Shown piece by piece: positions 26,033 to 36,401 of a DNA stretch of 62,154 nt. The position numbers and the translations under genes are program-made. Position 1 is the stretch's first letter, and each line of letters opens with the position of its first letter. Under the pieces are notes generated by a model. It was not told where the DNA came from and made no database searches. It worked only from the letters and a program-made list of their open reading frames with translations. The DNA comes from Pseudomonadota bacterium (lineage in GTDB: Bacteria > Pseudomonadota > Gammaproteobacteria > Burkholderiales > Thiobacillaceae), in assembly GCA_030690985.1 (NCBI GenBank), contig JAUYFG010000075.1, positions 1 through 62,154 of the forward strand, in the 5' to 3' direction.

Positions 26033-26775
26033 CTCTGTTTCGGCAGGTAGTTGAGCGGGTCCACGGGTTTGCCATACTCGCGAATCTCGAAATGCAACTT
26101 GACCCTGTCCGTGTCCGTATCTCCCATCTCGGCGATGGGTTGCCCGCGCGCCACATTCTGACCTTCAGTCACCAGAATGCGGGCATTGTGAGCGTAGGCG
26201 GAAAGTAGCGTCTTGCCGTGGCGGATGATGATGAGTTTTCCATAGCCCCGCAAGCCGGAGCCGGCATAGACCACCCTGCCGGGCGCAGCGGCCTGTACCG
26301 CGTGCCCGTGCACGCCGCCGATATCGATTCCCTTGCTGAGGTCATCGCCGAAGCGCGCCAGCAACGCCCCCCTGCTGGGCCAGATCCAGGACTCCGGCGC
26401 CGCCTCGTCGAGCGGTTCGGCAAGCAAGGCGGCATCGGCCTTGATGACGCGCGACGCCACAGCGGGCTTATCTGGCATTGCGGCGGTCGTAACTAGCGGT
26501 TTTGGTGGATGCAAGCGCAACAGATCGCCGCTACGAATATGCGACGGATCTGGCAGTTCATTCCATACCGCCAGATCGCGACTATCAAGGCCGTATTCAA
26601 ACGCTATTTTGAATAACGTATCGCCGCTCTGAATCCGGTAGTGGCCCGCCGGTGCGGGTGGAAGCGGCTTTTTTGCGTGGCTCGACTCTCGCACCGGAGC
26701 GGGACTCCGCGTGCCGGCGCACCCCGAAACCAGGAGCGGCGCCAGCAAAAGAAACAGAACCAGAAGAGGATTCAA
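26029..26775 (-). CDS. nlpD: NlpD/LppB-type LysM-M23 lipoprotein
   Basis: Outer-membrane lipoprotein that activates cell-separation amidases. A lipoprotein signal peptide starts at a TTG (26775) and ends in the lipobox LLVSGC. One LysM domain lies at about 45-90 (YRIQSGDTLFKIAFEYGLD), and a C-terminal M23 domain (about 140-245) lacks the full zinc site (SKGIDIGG lacks the first histidine), as in non-catalytic NlpD. The frame extends upstream to 26961, but only through a repeat element. GAGGAA seven bases before the TTG, within that element, supports the TTG start. Confidence 0.88.
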   Translation of the reverse strand: MNPLLVLFLLLAPLLVSGCAGTRSPAPVRESSHAKKPLPPAPAGHYRIQSGDTLFKIAFEYGLDSRDLAVWNELPDPSHIRSGDLLRLHPPKPLVTTAAMPDKPAVASRVIKADAALLAEPLDEAAPESWIWPSRGALLARFGDDLSKGIDIGGVHGHAVQAAAPGRVVYAGSGLRGYGKLIIIRHGKTLLSAYAHNARILVTEGQNVARGQPIAEMGDTDTDRVKLHFEIREYGKPVDPLNYLPKQS

Positions 26776-27014
26776 CCTATTTTCCTCAGTTGAACGCGCC
26801 CGAGTGTGCGGCTGGCGAGTCGGCTGGCAAGGCGCGACGACGCGCGGGGTCGTTTCCCGCAAGGAGAAGCAACGCAGCCAGACGGCCCGAAAACCGCGCA
26901 ATCGGGCGCGTAGCGGCGCAACCCAAATGGTGAACGCCATCGGAGGCGCAAACGCCAGCATCCATGCGGCATCACAAGGGCTAAGAAGCGGTCAACTGAG
27001 GAATATAGGTTCAA
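26771..27014. mobile_element. 244 bp MITE-like element, copy 1
   Basis: Terminal inverted repeats of 23 bases with two mismatches (TTCAACCTATTTTCCTCAGT... and its inverse ending TATAGGTTCAA). The body matches the element at 38490-38731 over its whole length, with about 15 percent differences, and includes the ends CGCGCCCGAG and TCGGGCGCGTAG that pair with each other. It encodes no credible protein. Copy 1 lies exactly between pcm and nlpD, overlapping the stop of one and the start of the other. It could be a miniature transposable element or a structured RNA. Confidence 0.82.
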
Positions 27015-27667
27015 CTCACCCCGGAGAGCAAAGGCACGAATTTCACCGCCTCCAACTCGCGTTCTTTGAACCCGCCATCGAGTTCGGCTTCCACCACAAT
27101 CAAGCGTTGCGATTCGCCCGCTCCGACCGGCGCGACCAAGCGGCCGCCAGGCTTGAGTTGCAGCTTCAACTCCTCGGGGATATACGGCATGGCTGCGGCT
27201 ACGACAATTGCATCGAAAGGCGCCGCGGCCCTGTATCCCAAACTGCCATCGACGTTCTTGATCAACACATTGTTGATGCGCAATTCCCGCAAAGCCAAGC
27301 GCGCCCGCCCAACCAGTTTGGCAATGCGCTCCAGACTCAGCACTTCCTTCGCCAACTTGGACAAAACTGCGGCCTGATAACCGCATCCGCCGCCGATTTC
27401 AAGCACCCGATCCAACATCTGACCACGACAAGCCAGCTCACAACTGCGGGCGACAATATAAGGGCTTGAAATGGTCTGGCCTTGGCCTATGGGTAGCGGC
27501 GTATCGTCGTAAGCGCGTTGCTGGATACTCTCTTCCAGAAACGGGTGCCGAGGCACCGCATTCATCGCTGCCAGCACGATAGGGTCTTTAATGCCCTGCT
27601 CTTTCAATCGCTCCAGCATGCGTGCCCGCGCACGCTGCGAGGTCATCCCGATGCCATTCACGGTCAT
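27011..27667 (-). CDS. pcm: Protein-L-isoaspartate O-methyltransferase
   Basis: Repairs isoaspartyl residues in aged proteins with S-adenosylmethionine. 218 residues from the ATG at 27667. [19 protein letters not shown] is the SAM-binding motif I (GTGSGY in most homologues) and [17 protein letters not shown] is motif post-I/II. The family signature [11 protein letters not shown] is present. The start overlaps the surE stop by four bases. The TGA stop lies within the terminal repeat of the adjacent MITE-like element. Confidence 0.94.
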   Translation of the reverse strand: MTVNGIGMTSQRARARMLERLKEQGIKDPIVLAAMNAVPRHPFLEESIQQRAYDDTPLPIGQGQTISSPYIVARSCELACRGQMLDRVLEIGGGCGYQAAVLSKLAKEVLSLERIAKLVGRARLALRELRINNVLIKNVDGSLGYRAAAPFDAIVVAAAMPYIPEELKLQLKPGGRLVAPVGAGESQRLIVVEAELDGGFKERELEAVKFVPLLSGVS

Positions 27668-28410
27668 CGAGACAACCAATCTTCGACCAGACCCATTTGC
27701 ACGTATCGGGTCAAGTCCAATTGCAAGGGTGTCAGGGAGATTTTGCCTTGCGCCACCGCGTGAAAATCCGTGCCCGGGCCGGCGTCTTGTGCGGCACCTG
27801 CCGCCCCTACCCAATACATGGTTTGATTACGCGGATTGACTGTCTTCACGGTATCTTGCGCCTTGTGACGGCGACCCAACCTGGTCACCTCGACACCCTT
27901 GATCTCTTCAGCCGCGATGTCGGGCACGTTCACATTAAGCAGAACATGCTCCGGAAAAGGTTGGGTAGAAAAGCGCCGAACCAGGCCAGCAACAAAATCG
28001 GCGGCGGTATCAAAATGCTCGGACTGAATATTTGCCAGGGATACGGCGATGGATGGAATGCCAAGAAGGAAACCTTCTGTCGCAGCCGCGACAGTTCCCG
28101 AATACACCGTGTCGTCGCCCATGTTGGCACCATGATTAATGCCAGAGATCACCATATCGGGCAACTGCGGGAGCAATCCCGTCACGGCAAGGTGGACGCA
28201 ATCCGTGGGAGTGCCATTGACGTAATGAAAACCAGCCGTCGACTGGCGCACCATCAACGGGCGGTCAAGCGTAAGAGAATTGCTGGCCCCGCTACGGTCG
28301 CGCTCAGGCGCGACCACGGTGACATCATGGCCCTGACTTTTGAGTGTCGCGGAAAGAACGGCTAAACCTGGTGCAAAGTAGCCGTCGTCGTTGCTGATCA
28401 GAATCCGCAT
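27664..28410 (-). CDS. surE: 5'/3'-nucleotidase SurE
   Basis: Survival-protein nucleotidase of the surE-pcm-nlpD-rpoS stress cluster. 248 residues from [16 protein letters not shown] (metal-binding aspartates in NDDG). The SGAS motif appears as [12 protein letters not shown], and [19 protein letters not shown] holds the other active-site residues. The frame is open further upstream through the tRNA-Pro sequence, but this ATG matches the family. The distance from tRNA-Pro is 26 bases, so cotranscription is possible. Confidence 0.95.
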   Translation of the reverse strand: MRILISNDDGYFAPGLAVLSATLKSQGHDVTVVAPERDRSGASNSLTLDRPLMVRQSTAGFHYVNGTPTDCVHLAVTGLLPQLPDMVISGINHGANMGDDTVYSGTVAAATEGFLLGIPSIAVSLANIQSEHFDTAADFVAGLVRRFSTQPFPEHVLLNVNVPDIAAEEIKGVEVTRLGRRHKAQDTVKTVNPRNQTMYWVGAAGAAQDAGPGTDFHAVAQGKISLTPLQLDLTRYVQMGLVEDWLSR

Positions 28411-28436
28411 TCGCCGCGATGGTGAGAGATAAATAA

Positions 28437-28513
28437 TGGTCGGGGCGAGAAGACTCGAACTTCCGACCCCCTGCACCCCATGCAGGTGCGCTACCAGGCT
28501 GCGCTACGCCCCG
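28437..28513 (-). tRNA. tRNA-Pro (GGG)
   Basis: A 77-base cloverleaf. The acceptor stem CGGGGCG pairs with CGCCCCG, the D-arm is GCGCAGCCTGGTAGCGC, the anticodon arm is CCTGCATGGGGTGCAGG with anticodon GGG, the T-arm contains GTTCGAGTC, and the 3' CCA is encoded. Oriented with surE and merR. Confidence 0.97.
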
Positions 28514-28710
28514 AACTCATGAGATTGTAAAGGACAGTCATCCGCACCGCAAATACTGTTGAGAGAAAACACCACATTAATGACAGCCAAGGCAATCTGG
28601 TTCAGCGAACCCCGCCGCATCGCACACGGGAATTCATGCCAAGCCTTTGTTTAAACGAGACTTTAGTAGTTAAAAACGGGGGGATGTCAAAGGCATCAAC
28701 AGGCACAGCA

Positions 28711-28731
28711 GAAAGCGCCAATTCATGGCGC
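28711..28731 (-). terminator. Weak hairpin after the MerR-family gene
   Basis: GCGCCA and TGGCGC form a 6 bp stem with five-base loop on the minus strand, followed by TTTC, 12 bases beyond the merR stop. It is short for an intrinsic terminator. The rest of 28514-28742 shows no gene; the tRNA-Pro promoter may be there. Confidence 0.4.
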
Positions 28732-28742
28732 CAGCGAAGAAG

Positions 28743-29126
28743 TCAGACTTTTAACAGCGCGAGGATTGCAGCCAACTCATGCTTGATGTCTGCTGGTGTC
28801 ATGGCTTGCTCGTGGGCCTCTTCGAAAACAGGAACAGGGGAAGCCTCATCACCATTGCCTTCTGACAGCAATCGGTTACGGGCGCCGCTGATCGTAAACC
28901 CCTGTTCATACAGAAGCTCACGAATACGCCTGATCAACATAACCTCATGATGCTGGTAGTAACGGCGGTTACCACGCCGCTTGACCGGCCTCAGCTGGGT
29001 AAATTCTTGCTCCCAATAGCGCAGCACGTGAGGCTTTACACCGCACAACTCGCCTACCTCGCCGATGGTGAAATATCTTTTCGACGGAATAAGCGGGAGT
29101 TCAGAGCTCGGCAGATGTTCCGACAT
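28743..29126 (-). CDS. MerR-family transcriptional regulator
   Basis: 127 residues. The N-terminal MerR winged helix is [20 protein letters not shown], with [20 protein letters not shown] following. There is no metal-binding cysteine set at the C-terminus. This short MerR protein after ihfA is conserved in beta- and gammaproteobacteria, function unclear. The start overlaps the ihfA end by 26 bases, so they are cotranscribed. Confidence 0.9.
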   Translation of the reverse strand: MSEHLPSSELPLIPSKRYFTIGEVGELCGVKPHVLRYWEQEFTQLRPVKRRGNRRYYQHHEVMLIRRIRELLYEQGFTISGARNRLLSEGNGDEASPVPVFEEAHEQAMTPADIKHELAAILALLKV

Positions 29127-29409
29127 GAGCCTCTTCCACCATGGCCTTCAATTTTTGGCTCGCATGAAATGTCACCACACGACGTGCTGTGATGGGCATT
29201 TCTTCACCTGTTTTTGGATTACGGCCAGGACGCTGGGGTTTTTCGCGCAGCTGAAAATTGCCAAAACCGGAAAGTTTGACGCTGTCTCCATTTTCCAAGG
29301 CAGTTCTCACTTCTTCGAAGAAGGTTTCCACCATGTCCTTGGCTTCACGCTTGTTGAGCCCAACCTTCTCGAACAACAGGTTGGCCAATTCGGCTTTGGT
29401 AAGGGTCAT
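29101..29409 (-). CDS. ihfA: Integration host factor alpha subunit
   Basis: 102-residue HU/IHF-family DNA-bending protein; pairs with Ihf[21 protein letters not shown] at the start and the DNA-binding arm [20 protein letters not shown] with the intercalating proline are diagnostic. Placed 15 bases after pheT, as in many Proteobacteria. IHF often assists sigma-54 promoters such as the one at 7326. Confidence 0.97.
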   Translation of the reverse strand: MTLTKAELANLLFEKVGLNKREAKDMVETFFEEVRTALENGDSVKLSGFGNFQLREKPQRPGRNPKTGEEMPITARRVVTFHASQKLKAMVEEAHVGTSAEL

Positions 29410-29424
29410 GCGGGTAAAACTCCG

Positions 29425-31800
29425 TCAGCTACGCAATAAGGCGTTGTGGTTCTTGACCAGGATATTGACCACTTCCGCCACAGTAGAATCGATTTCTGAA
29501 TCTGTAAGCGTTTTCTCAGTATGTTGTAACAACATATTGAAAGCAAGGCTTTTTTTGTCAGCTTCCACGCCTTGGCCCTGGTACACATCAAAGCAGCTAA
29601 TGCCAGCCAGCAGGGGGGGTGAAACAGCTCTCACCGAAGCCAGCAAATCATCCAACTGGGTTTTCGCATCCACAATTACGGCAATGTCGCGCCGAACCGC
29701 CGGGAAACGCGGCATGCCCTGATAGCGCGGCACGCCTCGCTGTAAAAGAGGGGCTACATCCATTTCGAGCAGCACAGGGGATTTTGCAAAACCATATTTC
29801 TGCGTCAATCGCGGATGTAGAACGCCTAACCAGCCGATAGGCTGTCCAGCGACGAAAATCTCAGCGCTTTGCCCAGGGTGCAGCGCACCATGATTCGCCT
29901 GCTGCAGTTCCACCGGCAAGGGATGCAGCAACGCTTCCAGATCGGCGCGCAGATCATAAAAATCTGCCTGACGCGACTTTTCTCCCCACTGCTCGTTGTG
30001 GACAGCGCCGTAGGCAAGCGCACCTAGACGCATGGGCTGCTGGTCTGCTGTGCTGGCAAGAAAAGCTCGCCCGACTTCAAAAATCTGCAAACGTTCCTGG
30101 CCATGATTGAGGTTGTGACGCAACGTTTGAATCAAGCCGCCGACCAAAGAACCACGCATGGCCCCCATTTGGCTGGCAATCGGGTTGAGCAAGGGCAGCG
30201 TTACACCAATCACACGAAAATCACGATCCAGATCTTCAGAGATAAAGCTGTAGGTAATGACTTCTTGGTAACCCCTTGCTGTCATTAACTTCTTAACATC
30301 CTGAGTAGTGCGCGTTCCCTCGCCAACCGGCAACATGACATGCTCACCCCGCAGGCGCACGGCTGGAATGGCGTCGTATCCGTGCACACGCGCCACTTCC
30401 TCGATGAGGTCAACTTCACGCGTGATGTCGAAACGGTGACTGGGAGGCGTAACCCGCATCGGCTCAAACACAGTATCGAGGTGCATTCCCAGACGCTTGA
30501 GAATGCCCAGCATCGCTGCATCACCCAACTCGAAGCCCAGGATGCGCCTGGCCCGAGCAGGCCGAAACTCGACTGCAGCAAACTTTTCCACGCCTTTCCC
30601 GGCTTCAACTAATGGCCCGCATTGGCCACCGCAAATCTCCAGAATGAGGCGGGTGGCGCGCTCCATCGCACGCCGCGGCAATGTGGCATCGACACCACGC
30701 TCAAAGCGATGGGAAGAATCTGTGGACAAACCGAAACGACGCGCGCGCCCAACGATTGCATTCGGCGCGAAATGCGCGGACTCAAGAAAGATGTCACACG
30801 TTGTGTCAGACACGGCGCTCGACGAGCCGCCCATAATGCCGGCCAGGGCGAGAGGACCGCTGTCATCGGCGATCACCAGGACGTCTGCATCTCCGTCCTT
30901 CCCGGAAAACTCGATGGTTTGATCATTGAGTAACACCAGTTTTTCGCCGGCACGCGCCATACGAACCTGGATACCGCCGCGCAAACGGGCGAGATCAAAT
31001 CCATGCATGGGTTGCCCAAGTTCCAGCAAGACATAGTTGGTGATGTCCACGACTGGATGAATCGCGCGCAGCCCTGAACGCTCCAGACGTTGCACCATCC
31101 AGCGCGGGCTGCTTGCCTTCGGATCGATGCCGCGAATCACCCGGCCGCAGTAGCGCGGGCATGCCACATCGGCAGCAATGGCAATCGGGTGGACATCGGC
31201 CAGATTTGCAGCAACCGGAACGCAATCCACTTCCACGCACGGCGCATCCACTAGCGCCGCGACCTCCCGGGCAATACCGACGATAGACAGACAATCACCC
31301 CGGTTGGGCGTGAGCTTGAGCGTAATCAGCCGATCATCAAGATCGAGGAATTCACGCAAATCAAGACCAACCGCAGCTTCGGCGGGCAATTCAACAATGC
31401 CGTCAACGCCACTAGCAGTTGGCAGCCCCAGCTCTTTGGCGGAACACAACATGCCAAAAGAAGCGACACCACGCACCTTGGCTTGCTTGATATTGAATTC
31501 CGGTAGTTGTGCACCGACGCGAGCGCATGCCGTCTTCAGTCCCACGCGAGCATTGGCGGCGCCGCAGACGATGGTGAGCGGCTCGCCGTCACCCACATCG
31601 ACCTGACAGACCTGAAGGCGGTCTGCATCGGGATGCCTTTCCGCACGGATGATTTCCGCCACAACGACTTCGGTAAAGGGGGATGCCGCAGGCTCGATAG
31701 CCTCGACTTCCAAGCCGGCCATGGTCAGAAAATGGCCGAGTTGTTGCGAATTCAGTTCGGGATTGACGAGGCTGCGAAGCCAGGATTCAGAGAATTGCAT
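29425..31800 (-). CDS. pheT: Phenylalanyl-tRNA synthetase beta subunit
   Basis: 791 residues from MQFSESWLRSLV (31800). It has the N-terminal tRNA-binding EMAP-like domain (about 40-150), the B3/B4 editing region (about 205-390), the B5 domain (about 400-475) and the C-terminal anticodon-binding domain (about 698-790, FPAVRRDIAVIVDAKTQLDD). The frame opens upstream of 31800, but this start fits the family. Functions as an alpha2beta2 enzyme with PheS. Confidence 0.97.
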   Translation of the reverse strand: MQFSESWLRSLVNPELNSQQLGHFLTMAGLEVEAIEPAASPFTEVVVAEIIRAERHPDADRLQVCQVDVGDGEPLTIVCGAANARVGLKTACARVGAQLPEFNIKQAKVRGVASFGMLCSAKELGLPTASGVDGIVELPAEAAVGLDLREFLDLDDRLITLKLTPNRGDCLSIVGIAREVAALVDAPCVEVDCVPVAANLADVHPIAIAADVACPRYCGRVIRGIDPKASSPRWMVQRLERSGLRAIHPVVDITNYVLLELGQPMHGFDLARLRGGIQVRMARAGEKLVLLNDQTIEFSGKDGDADVLVIADDSGPLALAGIMGGSSSAVSDTTCDIFLESAHFAPNAIVGRARRFGLSTDSSHRFERGVDATLPRRAMERATRLILEICGGQCGPLVEAGKGVEKFAAVEFRPARARRILGFELGDAAMLGILKRLGMHLDTVFEPMRVTPPSHRFDITREVDLIEEVARVHGYDAIPAVRLRGEHVMLPVGEGTRTTQDVKKLMTARGYQEVITYSFISEDLDRDFRVIGVTLPLLNPIASQMGAMRGSLVGGLIQTLRHNLNHGQERLQIFEVGRAFLASTADQQPMRLGALAYGAVHNEQWGEKSRQADFYDLRADLEALLHPLPVELQQANHGALHPGQSAEIFVAGQPIGWLGVLHPRLTQKYGFAKSPVLLEMDVAPLLQRGVPRYQGMPRFPAVRRDIAVIVDAKTQLDDLLASVRAVSPPLLAGISCFDVYQGQGVEADKKSLAFNMLLQHTEKTLTDSEIDSTVAEVVNILVKNHNALLRS

Positions 31801-31843
31801 GGCGTCAGATGTAGTTGCGAGTAGTTGCGATTTGCCTGACGAA

Positions 31844-32863
<1,020 letters not shown>

Positions 32864-32892
32864 CTAACCCATAGTGCCGTTACAACATAGCC

Positions 32893-32926
32893 AGAAAAGA
32901 AAAAGGGAGGCCTAAGCAGGCCTCCC
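32893..32926 (-). terminator. Intrinsic terminator between rplT and pheS
   Basis: On the minus strand GGGAGGCC and GGCCTCCC form a perfect 8 bp GC-rich stem with a six-base loop, followed by TTTTTCTTTTC. It ends the infC-rpmI-rplT unit or acts as a pheST attenuator; I see no phenylalanine-rich leader peptide. Confidence 0.9.
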
Positions 32927-32948
32927 CTCAGCTTGAGCGCAGACTTAC

Positions 32949-33314
32949 TTACGCCCCCAGGCTGGCCTTGGCCTGCTCAGCAATCTTGGCAAAAGCAGGC
33001 TGGTCAAAAATCGCCATATCGGAAAGCACCTTGCGGTCGATCTCGATGGCGGCCTTTTTCAGGCCGCACATGAACTGGCTGTAATTCATTTCCATTTCCA
33101 ACCCACGCACTGCCGCATTGATACGGGCAATCCAGAGCCGACGGAACTGACGTTTTTTCTGGCGACGGTCACGGTATGCATATTGACCGGCCTTCATGAC
33201 CGCTTCGTTAGCTACCCGGAATACGTTCTTGCGACGACCACGGAAACCCTTGGCTGCGTTCAATACCTTTTTGTGGCTGGCGCGAGCGGTTACACCACGT
33301 TTAACGCGAGGCAT
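32949..33314 (-). CDS. rplT: 50S ribosomal protein L20
   Basis: 121 residues, [19 protein letters not shown] at the start, strongly basic, canonical length. L20 binds 23S rRNA early in assembly and, in E. coli, represses its own operon. Follows rpmI by 15 bases. Confidence 0.99.
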   Translation of the reverse strand: MPRVKRGVTARASHKKVLNAAKGFRGRRKNVFRVANEAVMKAGQYAYRDRRQKKRQFRRLWIARINAAVRGLEMEMNYSQFMCGLKKAAIEIDRKVLSDMAIFDQPAFAKIAEQAKASLGA

Positions 33315-33329
33315 GTCTGATCTCCTTTG

Positions 33330-33527
33330 TTAAGCGTAGGGCATCATGTCACGAACGTGACCGATGTCAGCAGGATGAACTTCGGACATTCCACGCAGAT
33401 GGCGTTTCCGCTTGGTGGTTTTCTTGGTGAGGATGTGGCGCATGTAGGCGGATGAACGCTTGATGCTACCGTTCCCTCGAACGCGGAAGCGCTTGGCGGC
33501 TCCGCTCTTGGTCTTCATTTTGGGCAT
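33330..33527 (-). CDS. rpmI: 50S ribosomal protein L35
   Basis: 65 residues, [20 protein letters not shown] with KRHLRG near the middle, the typical L35 pattern. It sits between infC and rplT in the universal infC-rpmI-rplT order, 122 bases after infC. That interval shows no other gene and may hold operon-control RNA structure. Confidence 0.99.
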   Translation of the reverse strand: MPKMKTKSGAAKRFRVRGNGSIKRSSAYMRHILTKKTTKRKRHLRGMSEVHPADIGHVRDMMPYA

Positions 33528-33649
33528 GGTTAGCTCCTATTTCTTCTATGCCTGTGGCGGCCCCCAACGGGAACACTTGAACAGCCACACTGCACTTGTT
33601 TACAACGTCCCAACCGGACGGCTTAAAGGCCCGCGCCCGCCTTACAAAA

Positions 33650-34171
33650 TCAAGCCTTTTTCTTCGGGGCCAACACCATGATCATCTGGCGCCCTTCCAG
33701 CTTGGGGAATTGCTCGACGATGCCATGTTCAGCCAGATCGGCCTCGACACGCCGGAGCAACTGCATACCAAACTCCTGGTGAGCCATTTCACGGCCTCTG
33801 AAGCGCAATGTGATCTTGGCTTTGTCGCCCTCATCCAGAAAACGGATCAGATTGCGCAGCTTGACCTGATAGTCATTGTCATCAGTCGCCGGCCGGAATT
33901 TGACTTCCTTGATCTGTATCTGCTTCTGTTTGAGCTTGGCCTCGTGCTGCTTCTTGCTCTCCTGGTACTTGTATTTGCCGTAATCCATGATTCGGCAAAC
34001 CGGGGGTTGCGCCTGCGGCGCGATCTCCACCAAGTCCAATTCAGCTTCTTCGGCTTTGGCCAAAGCCTCACGCAGGCTAACGATACCCAGCTGCTCGCTT
34101 TCCACACCCACCAGTCGGATCGGCGATACATCTATTTCGCCATTGATCCGGGGTTCCTTGTCCTGTGCTAT
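33650..34171 (-). CDS. infC: Translation initiation factor IF-3
   Basis: IF-3 checks start-codon/initiator tRNA pairing on the 30S subunit. The N-domain block [20 protein letters not shown] extends upstream of the first ATG, so the true start is a rare codon. ATA at 34171 follows AAGGGG by six bases and gives 173 residues, the normal length; infC genes typically use AUU, AUC or AUA for self-regulation. The C-domain (about 85-173) contains [17 protein letters not shown]. An intrinsic terminator ends just upstream of the Shine-Dalgarno. Confidence 0.93.
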   Translation of the reverse strand: MAQDKEPRINGEIDVSPIRLVGVESEQLGIVSLREALAKAEEAELDLVEIAPQAQPPVCRIMDYGKYKYQESKKQHEAKLKQKQIQIKEVKFRPATDDNDYQVKLRNLIRFLDEGDKAKITLRFRGREMAHQEFGMQLLRRVEADLAEHGIVEQFPKLEGRQMIMVLAPKKKA

Positions 34172-34184
34172 CTCAAGCCCCTTG

Positions 34185-34220
34185 AAAAAACGAGGAGCCG
34201 ATCAGTTGCATCGGCTCCTC
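34185..34220 (-). terminator. Terminator/attenuator between thrS and infC
   Basis: GAGGAGCCGAT (34220-34210) and ATCGGCTCCTC (34202-34192) form a perfect 11 bp stem with a seven-base loop, then GTTTTTTC. The T-run ends four bases or so before the infC Shine-Dalgarno (AAGGGG), so any infC transcript from a promoter inside or before thrS must read through it. Confidence 0.92.
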
Positions 34221-34227
34221 AGGTTAT

Positions 34228-36123
34228 TTACCCACTTTCATGCAGCTTGCCGAGGAAGGTTTCCAGGTCCATCTGACCGAGATCCTCGCCTCCGCGTTTG
34301 CGAACCGCCACCTTGTTTTCCTGACGTTCTTTCTCGCCAACGATGATCTGGTAGGGGACGCGCTGCATGGAATGCTCGCGGATTTTATAGGTGATCTTCT
34401 CGTTTCTCAAGTCGGAAACCGCGCGTATGCCTTGTTTTTTAAGGTTTTGCACGATTTCGGCAGCATATTCCGCCTGACTGTCGGTGATATTCATCACCAC
34501 CACCTGCACCGGGGAGAGCCACACCGGGAAATTGCCGGCGTAATGCTCGATCAGGATGCCGATGAAACGTTCCATCGAACCCAGAATCGCGCGATGCAGC
34601 ATCACCGGCGGTTTGCGCGTGTTGTCTTCGTCGACGAACTCGGCGCCCAGGCGCACCGGCAGATTGAAATCAAGCTGAATGGTGCCGACCTGCCAGAGGC
34701 GTCCGATCGAATCCTTCAGAGTGAATTCGATCTTCGGCCCGTAGAAAGCGCCTTCGCCCGGTTGCAAGTCGAAGTCCAGGTTGTTCTGCTCCAGCGCCGC
34801 CGCCAGGCCGGCTTCCGCCTTATCCCAGGATTCGTCGGAACCGACGCGCTTTTCCGGGCGGGTGGACAGCTTCACCAGCACGTCGACAAAGCCGAAGTCG
34901 GCATATACGGCTTGCAGCATCTTGATGAAGTCCGACACCTCGGCCTGAATCTGGCCTTCGGTGCAGAAAATATGGGCATCGTCCTGGGTAAACGCACGCA
35001 CCCGCATCAGGCCATGCAACGCGCCGGAGGGCTCGTTACGGTGGCAGGAACCGAATTCGGCCAGGCGCAACGGCAGGTCGCGGTAGGAATGCAGGCCGTG
35101 GTTGAAAATCAGCACATGGCCGGGGCAGTTCATCGGCTTCACCGCGTAATCACGGTTTTCCGAAGCGGTGGTGAACATGTTTTCCCGGTAGTTGTCCCAG
35201 TGGCCGGATTTCTCCCACAGCGACTTGTCCATCACCGTCGGCGTCTTCACCTCTTGGTAGCCATACTCGATGAACTTGCGCCGCATGTACTGCTCGATTT
35301 CCTGCCACATCACCCAACCATGCGGGTGCCAGAACACCATGCCTGGCGATTCTTCCTGCATGTGGAACAGATCGAGCTGCTTGCCGAGACGGCGGTGATC
35401 GCGCTTCTCCGCCTCTTCCAGGCGATGCAGGTAGGCGGCCAGGTCGTCCTTGTTGCCCCAGGCGGTGCCATACACGCGCTGCAACATCTCGTTCTTCGAG
35501 TCGCCGCGCCAGTAGGCGCCAGCCAGCTTCATCAGCTTGAACGCCTTGATCTTGCCGGTGGACGGCACGTGGGGGCCGCGGCAGAGGTCGATGAAATCGC
35601 CCTCGCGGTACAGCGAGATGGTCTGGCCGGCGGGAATCGAAGCAATGATCTCAGCCTTGTAGCGCTCGCCGATGGATTCGAAAAACGCCACCGCCTGATC
35701 GCGATCCCACTCCTCGCGCGTCAGCGGAATGTCTTTCTTGGCCAGCTCACCCATGCGCTTCTCGATCGCCGCCAGGTCTTCCAGCGTAAAGGGGCGCTTG
35801 TAGGAGAAGTCGTAATAGAAGCCGTCTTCGATCACCGGGCCGATGGTCACCTGGGCATCCGGGAACAGCTCCTTCACCGCGAAGGCCAGCAGGTGAGCGG
35901 TGGAGTGACGGATCAGATCGACGCCGTCGGCGTCCTTGTCGGTGACAATGGCGAGATTGGCATCTTTCTCGATACGGAACGAGGTATCGACCAGTTCGCC
36001 ATCCACCTTGCCGGCCAGCGCCGCGCGAGCCAGGCCGGCGCCGATGCTGGCGGCCACCTCGGCTACCGTTACCGGCGCATCGAAAACACGTTCGGAACCA
36101 TCGGGAAGACGAATTACTGGCAT
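34228..36123 (-). CDS. thrS: Threonyl-tRNA synthetase
   Basis: 631 residues from [15 protein letters not shown] (36123). An N-terminal TGS domain (about 1-62), the editing domain with [16 protein letters not shown] (about 70-220), the class II catalytic core with motif 2 [20 protein letters not shown], and a C-terminal anticodon-binding domain (about 535-631). The open frame before the ATG runs through tRNA-Val and is not coding. First gene of the translation cluster after tRNA-Val. Confidence 0.98.
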   Translation of the reverse strand: MPVIRLPDGSERVFDAPVTVAEVAASIGAGLARAALAGKVDGELVDTSFRIEKDANLAIVTDKDADGVDLIRHSTAHLLAFAVKELFPDAQVTIGPVIEDGFYYDFSYKRPFTLEDLAAIEKRMGELAKKDIPLTREEWDRDQAVAFFESIGERYKAEIIASIPAGQTISLYREGDFIDLCRGPHVPSTGKIKAFKLMKLAGAYWRGDSKNEMLQRVYGTAWGNKDDLAAYLHRLEEAEKRDHRRLGKQLDLFHMQEESPGMVFWHPHGWVMWQEIEQYMRRKFIEYGYQEVKTPTVMDKSLWEKSGHWDNYRENMFTTASENRDYAVKPMNCPGHVLIFNHGLHSYRDLPLRLAEFGSCHRNEPSGALHGLMRVRAFTQDDAHIFCTEGQIQAEVSDFIKMLQAVYADFGFVDVLVKLSTRPEKRVGSDESWDKAEAGLAAALEQNNLDFDLQPGEGAFYGPKIEFTLKDSIGRLWQVGTIQLDFNLPVRLGAEFVDEDNTRKPPVMLHRAILGSMERFIGILIEHYAGNFPVWLSPVQVVVMNITDSQAEYAAEIVQNLKKQGIRAVSDLRNEKITYKIREHSMQRVPYQIIVGEKERQENKVAVRKRGGEDLGQMDLETFLGKLHESG

Positions 36124-36143
36124 GTCAAACACCTTCGGAAATG

Positions 36144-36170
36144 AAAAAGCCGGAACGGCTGTTCCGGCTT
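36144..36170 (-). terminator. Intrinsic terminator between tRNA-Val and thrS
   Basis: AAGCCGGAAC and GTTCCGGCTT pair perfectly (10 bp, four-base loop) and run into TTTTC on the minus strand. It ends the tRNA-Val transcript, or lies in the thrS leader as an attenuator, 21 bases before the thrS ATG. Confidence 0.88.
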
Positions 36171-36179
36171 CTGCTTTGT

Positions 36180-36256
36180 TGGTAGGCGCGATTGGACTCG
36201 AACCAACGACCCCCACCATGTCAAGGTGGTGCTCTAACCAGCTGAGCTACGCGCCT
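36180..36256 (-). tRNA. tRNA-Val (GAC)
   Basis: A 77-base cloverleaf: acceptor AGGCGCG/CGCGCCT, D-arm AGCTCAGCTGGTTAGAGC-type, anticodon arm CCACCTTGACATGGTGG with anticodon GAC, T-arm containing GTTCGAGTC, encoded CCA. Confidence 0.97.
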
Positions 36257-36401
36257 AAGGTCGGGGCGCATTCTAGCGAGGTTCGCCCGGGGTTACAAAT
36301 ACAGATTCCAACTTATTGGCAAAACTAGACAGATGCTTTCCATGTGCAGTCGCCACCTCGGCGGCTAAAATTGCGCGACCATTTCAACCCGCGCAGATGC
36401 C

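Noticed and set aside
26775-26961. N-terminal extension of nlpD
   Set aside because: It runs through the MITE-like element and would bury the lipoprotein signal peptide.
34240-36144. 634-codon open frame opposite thrS
   Set aside because: It is the antisense shadow of a certain gene in GC-rich DNA; no family resemblance.
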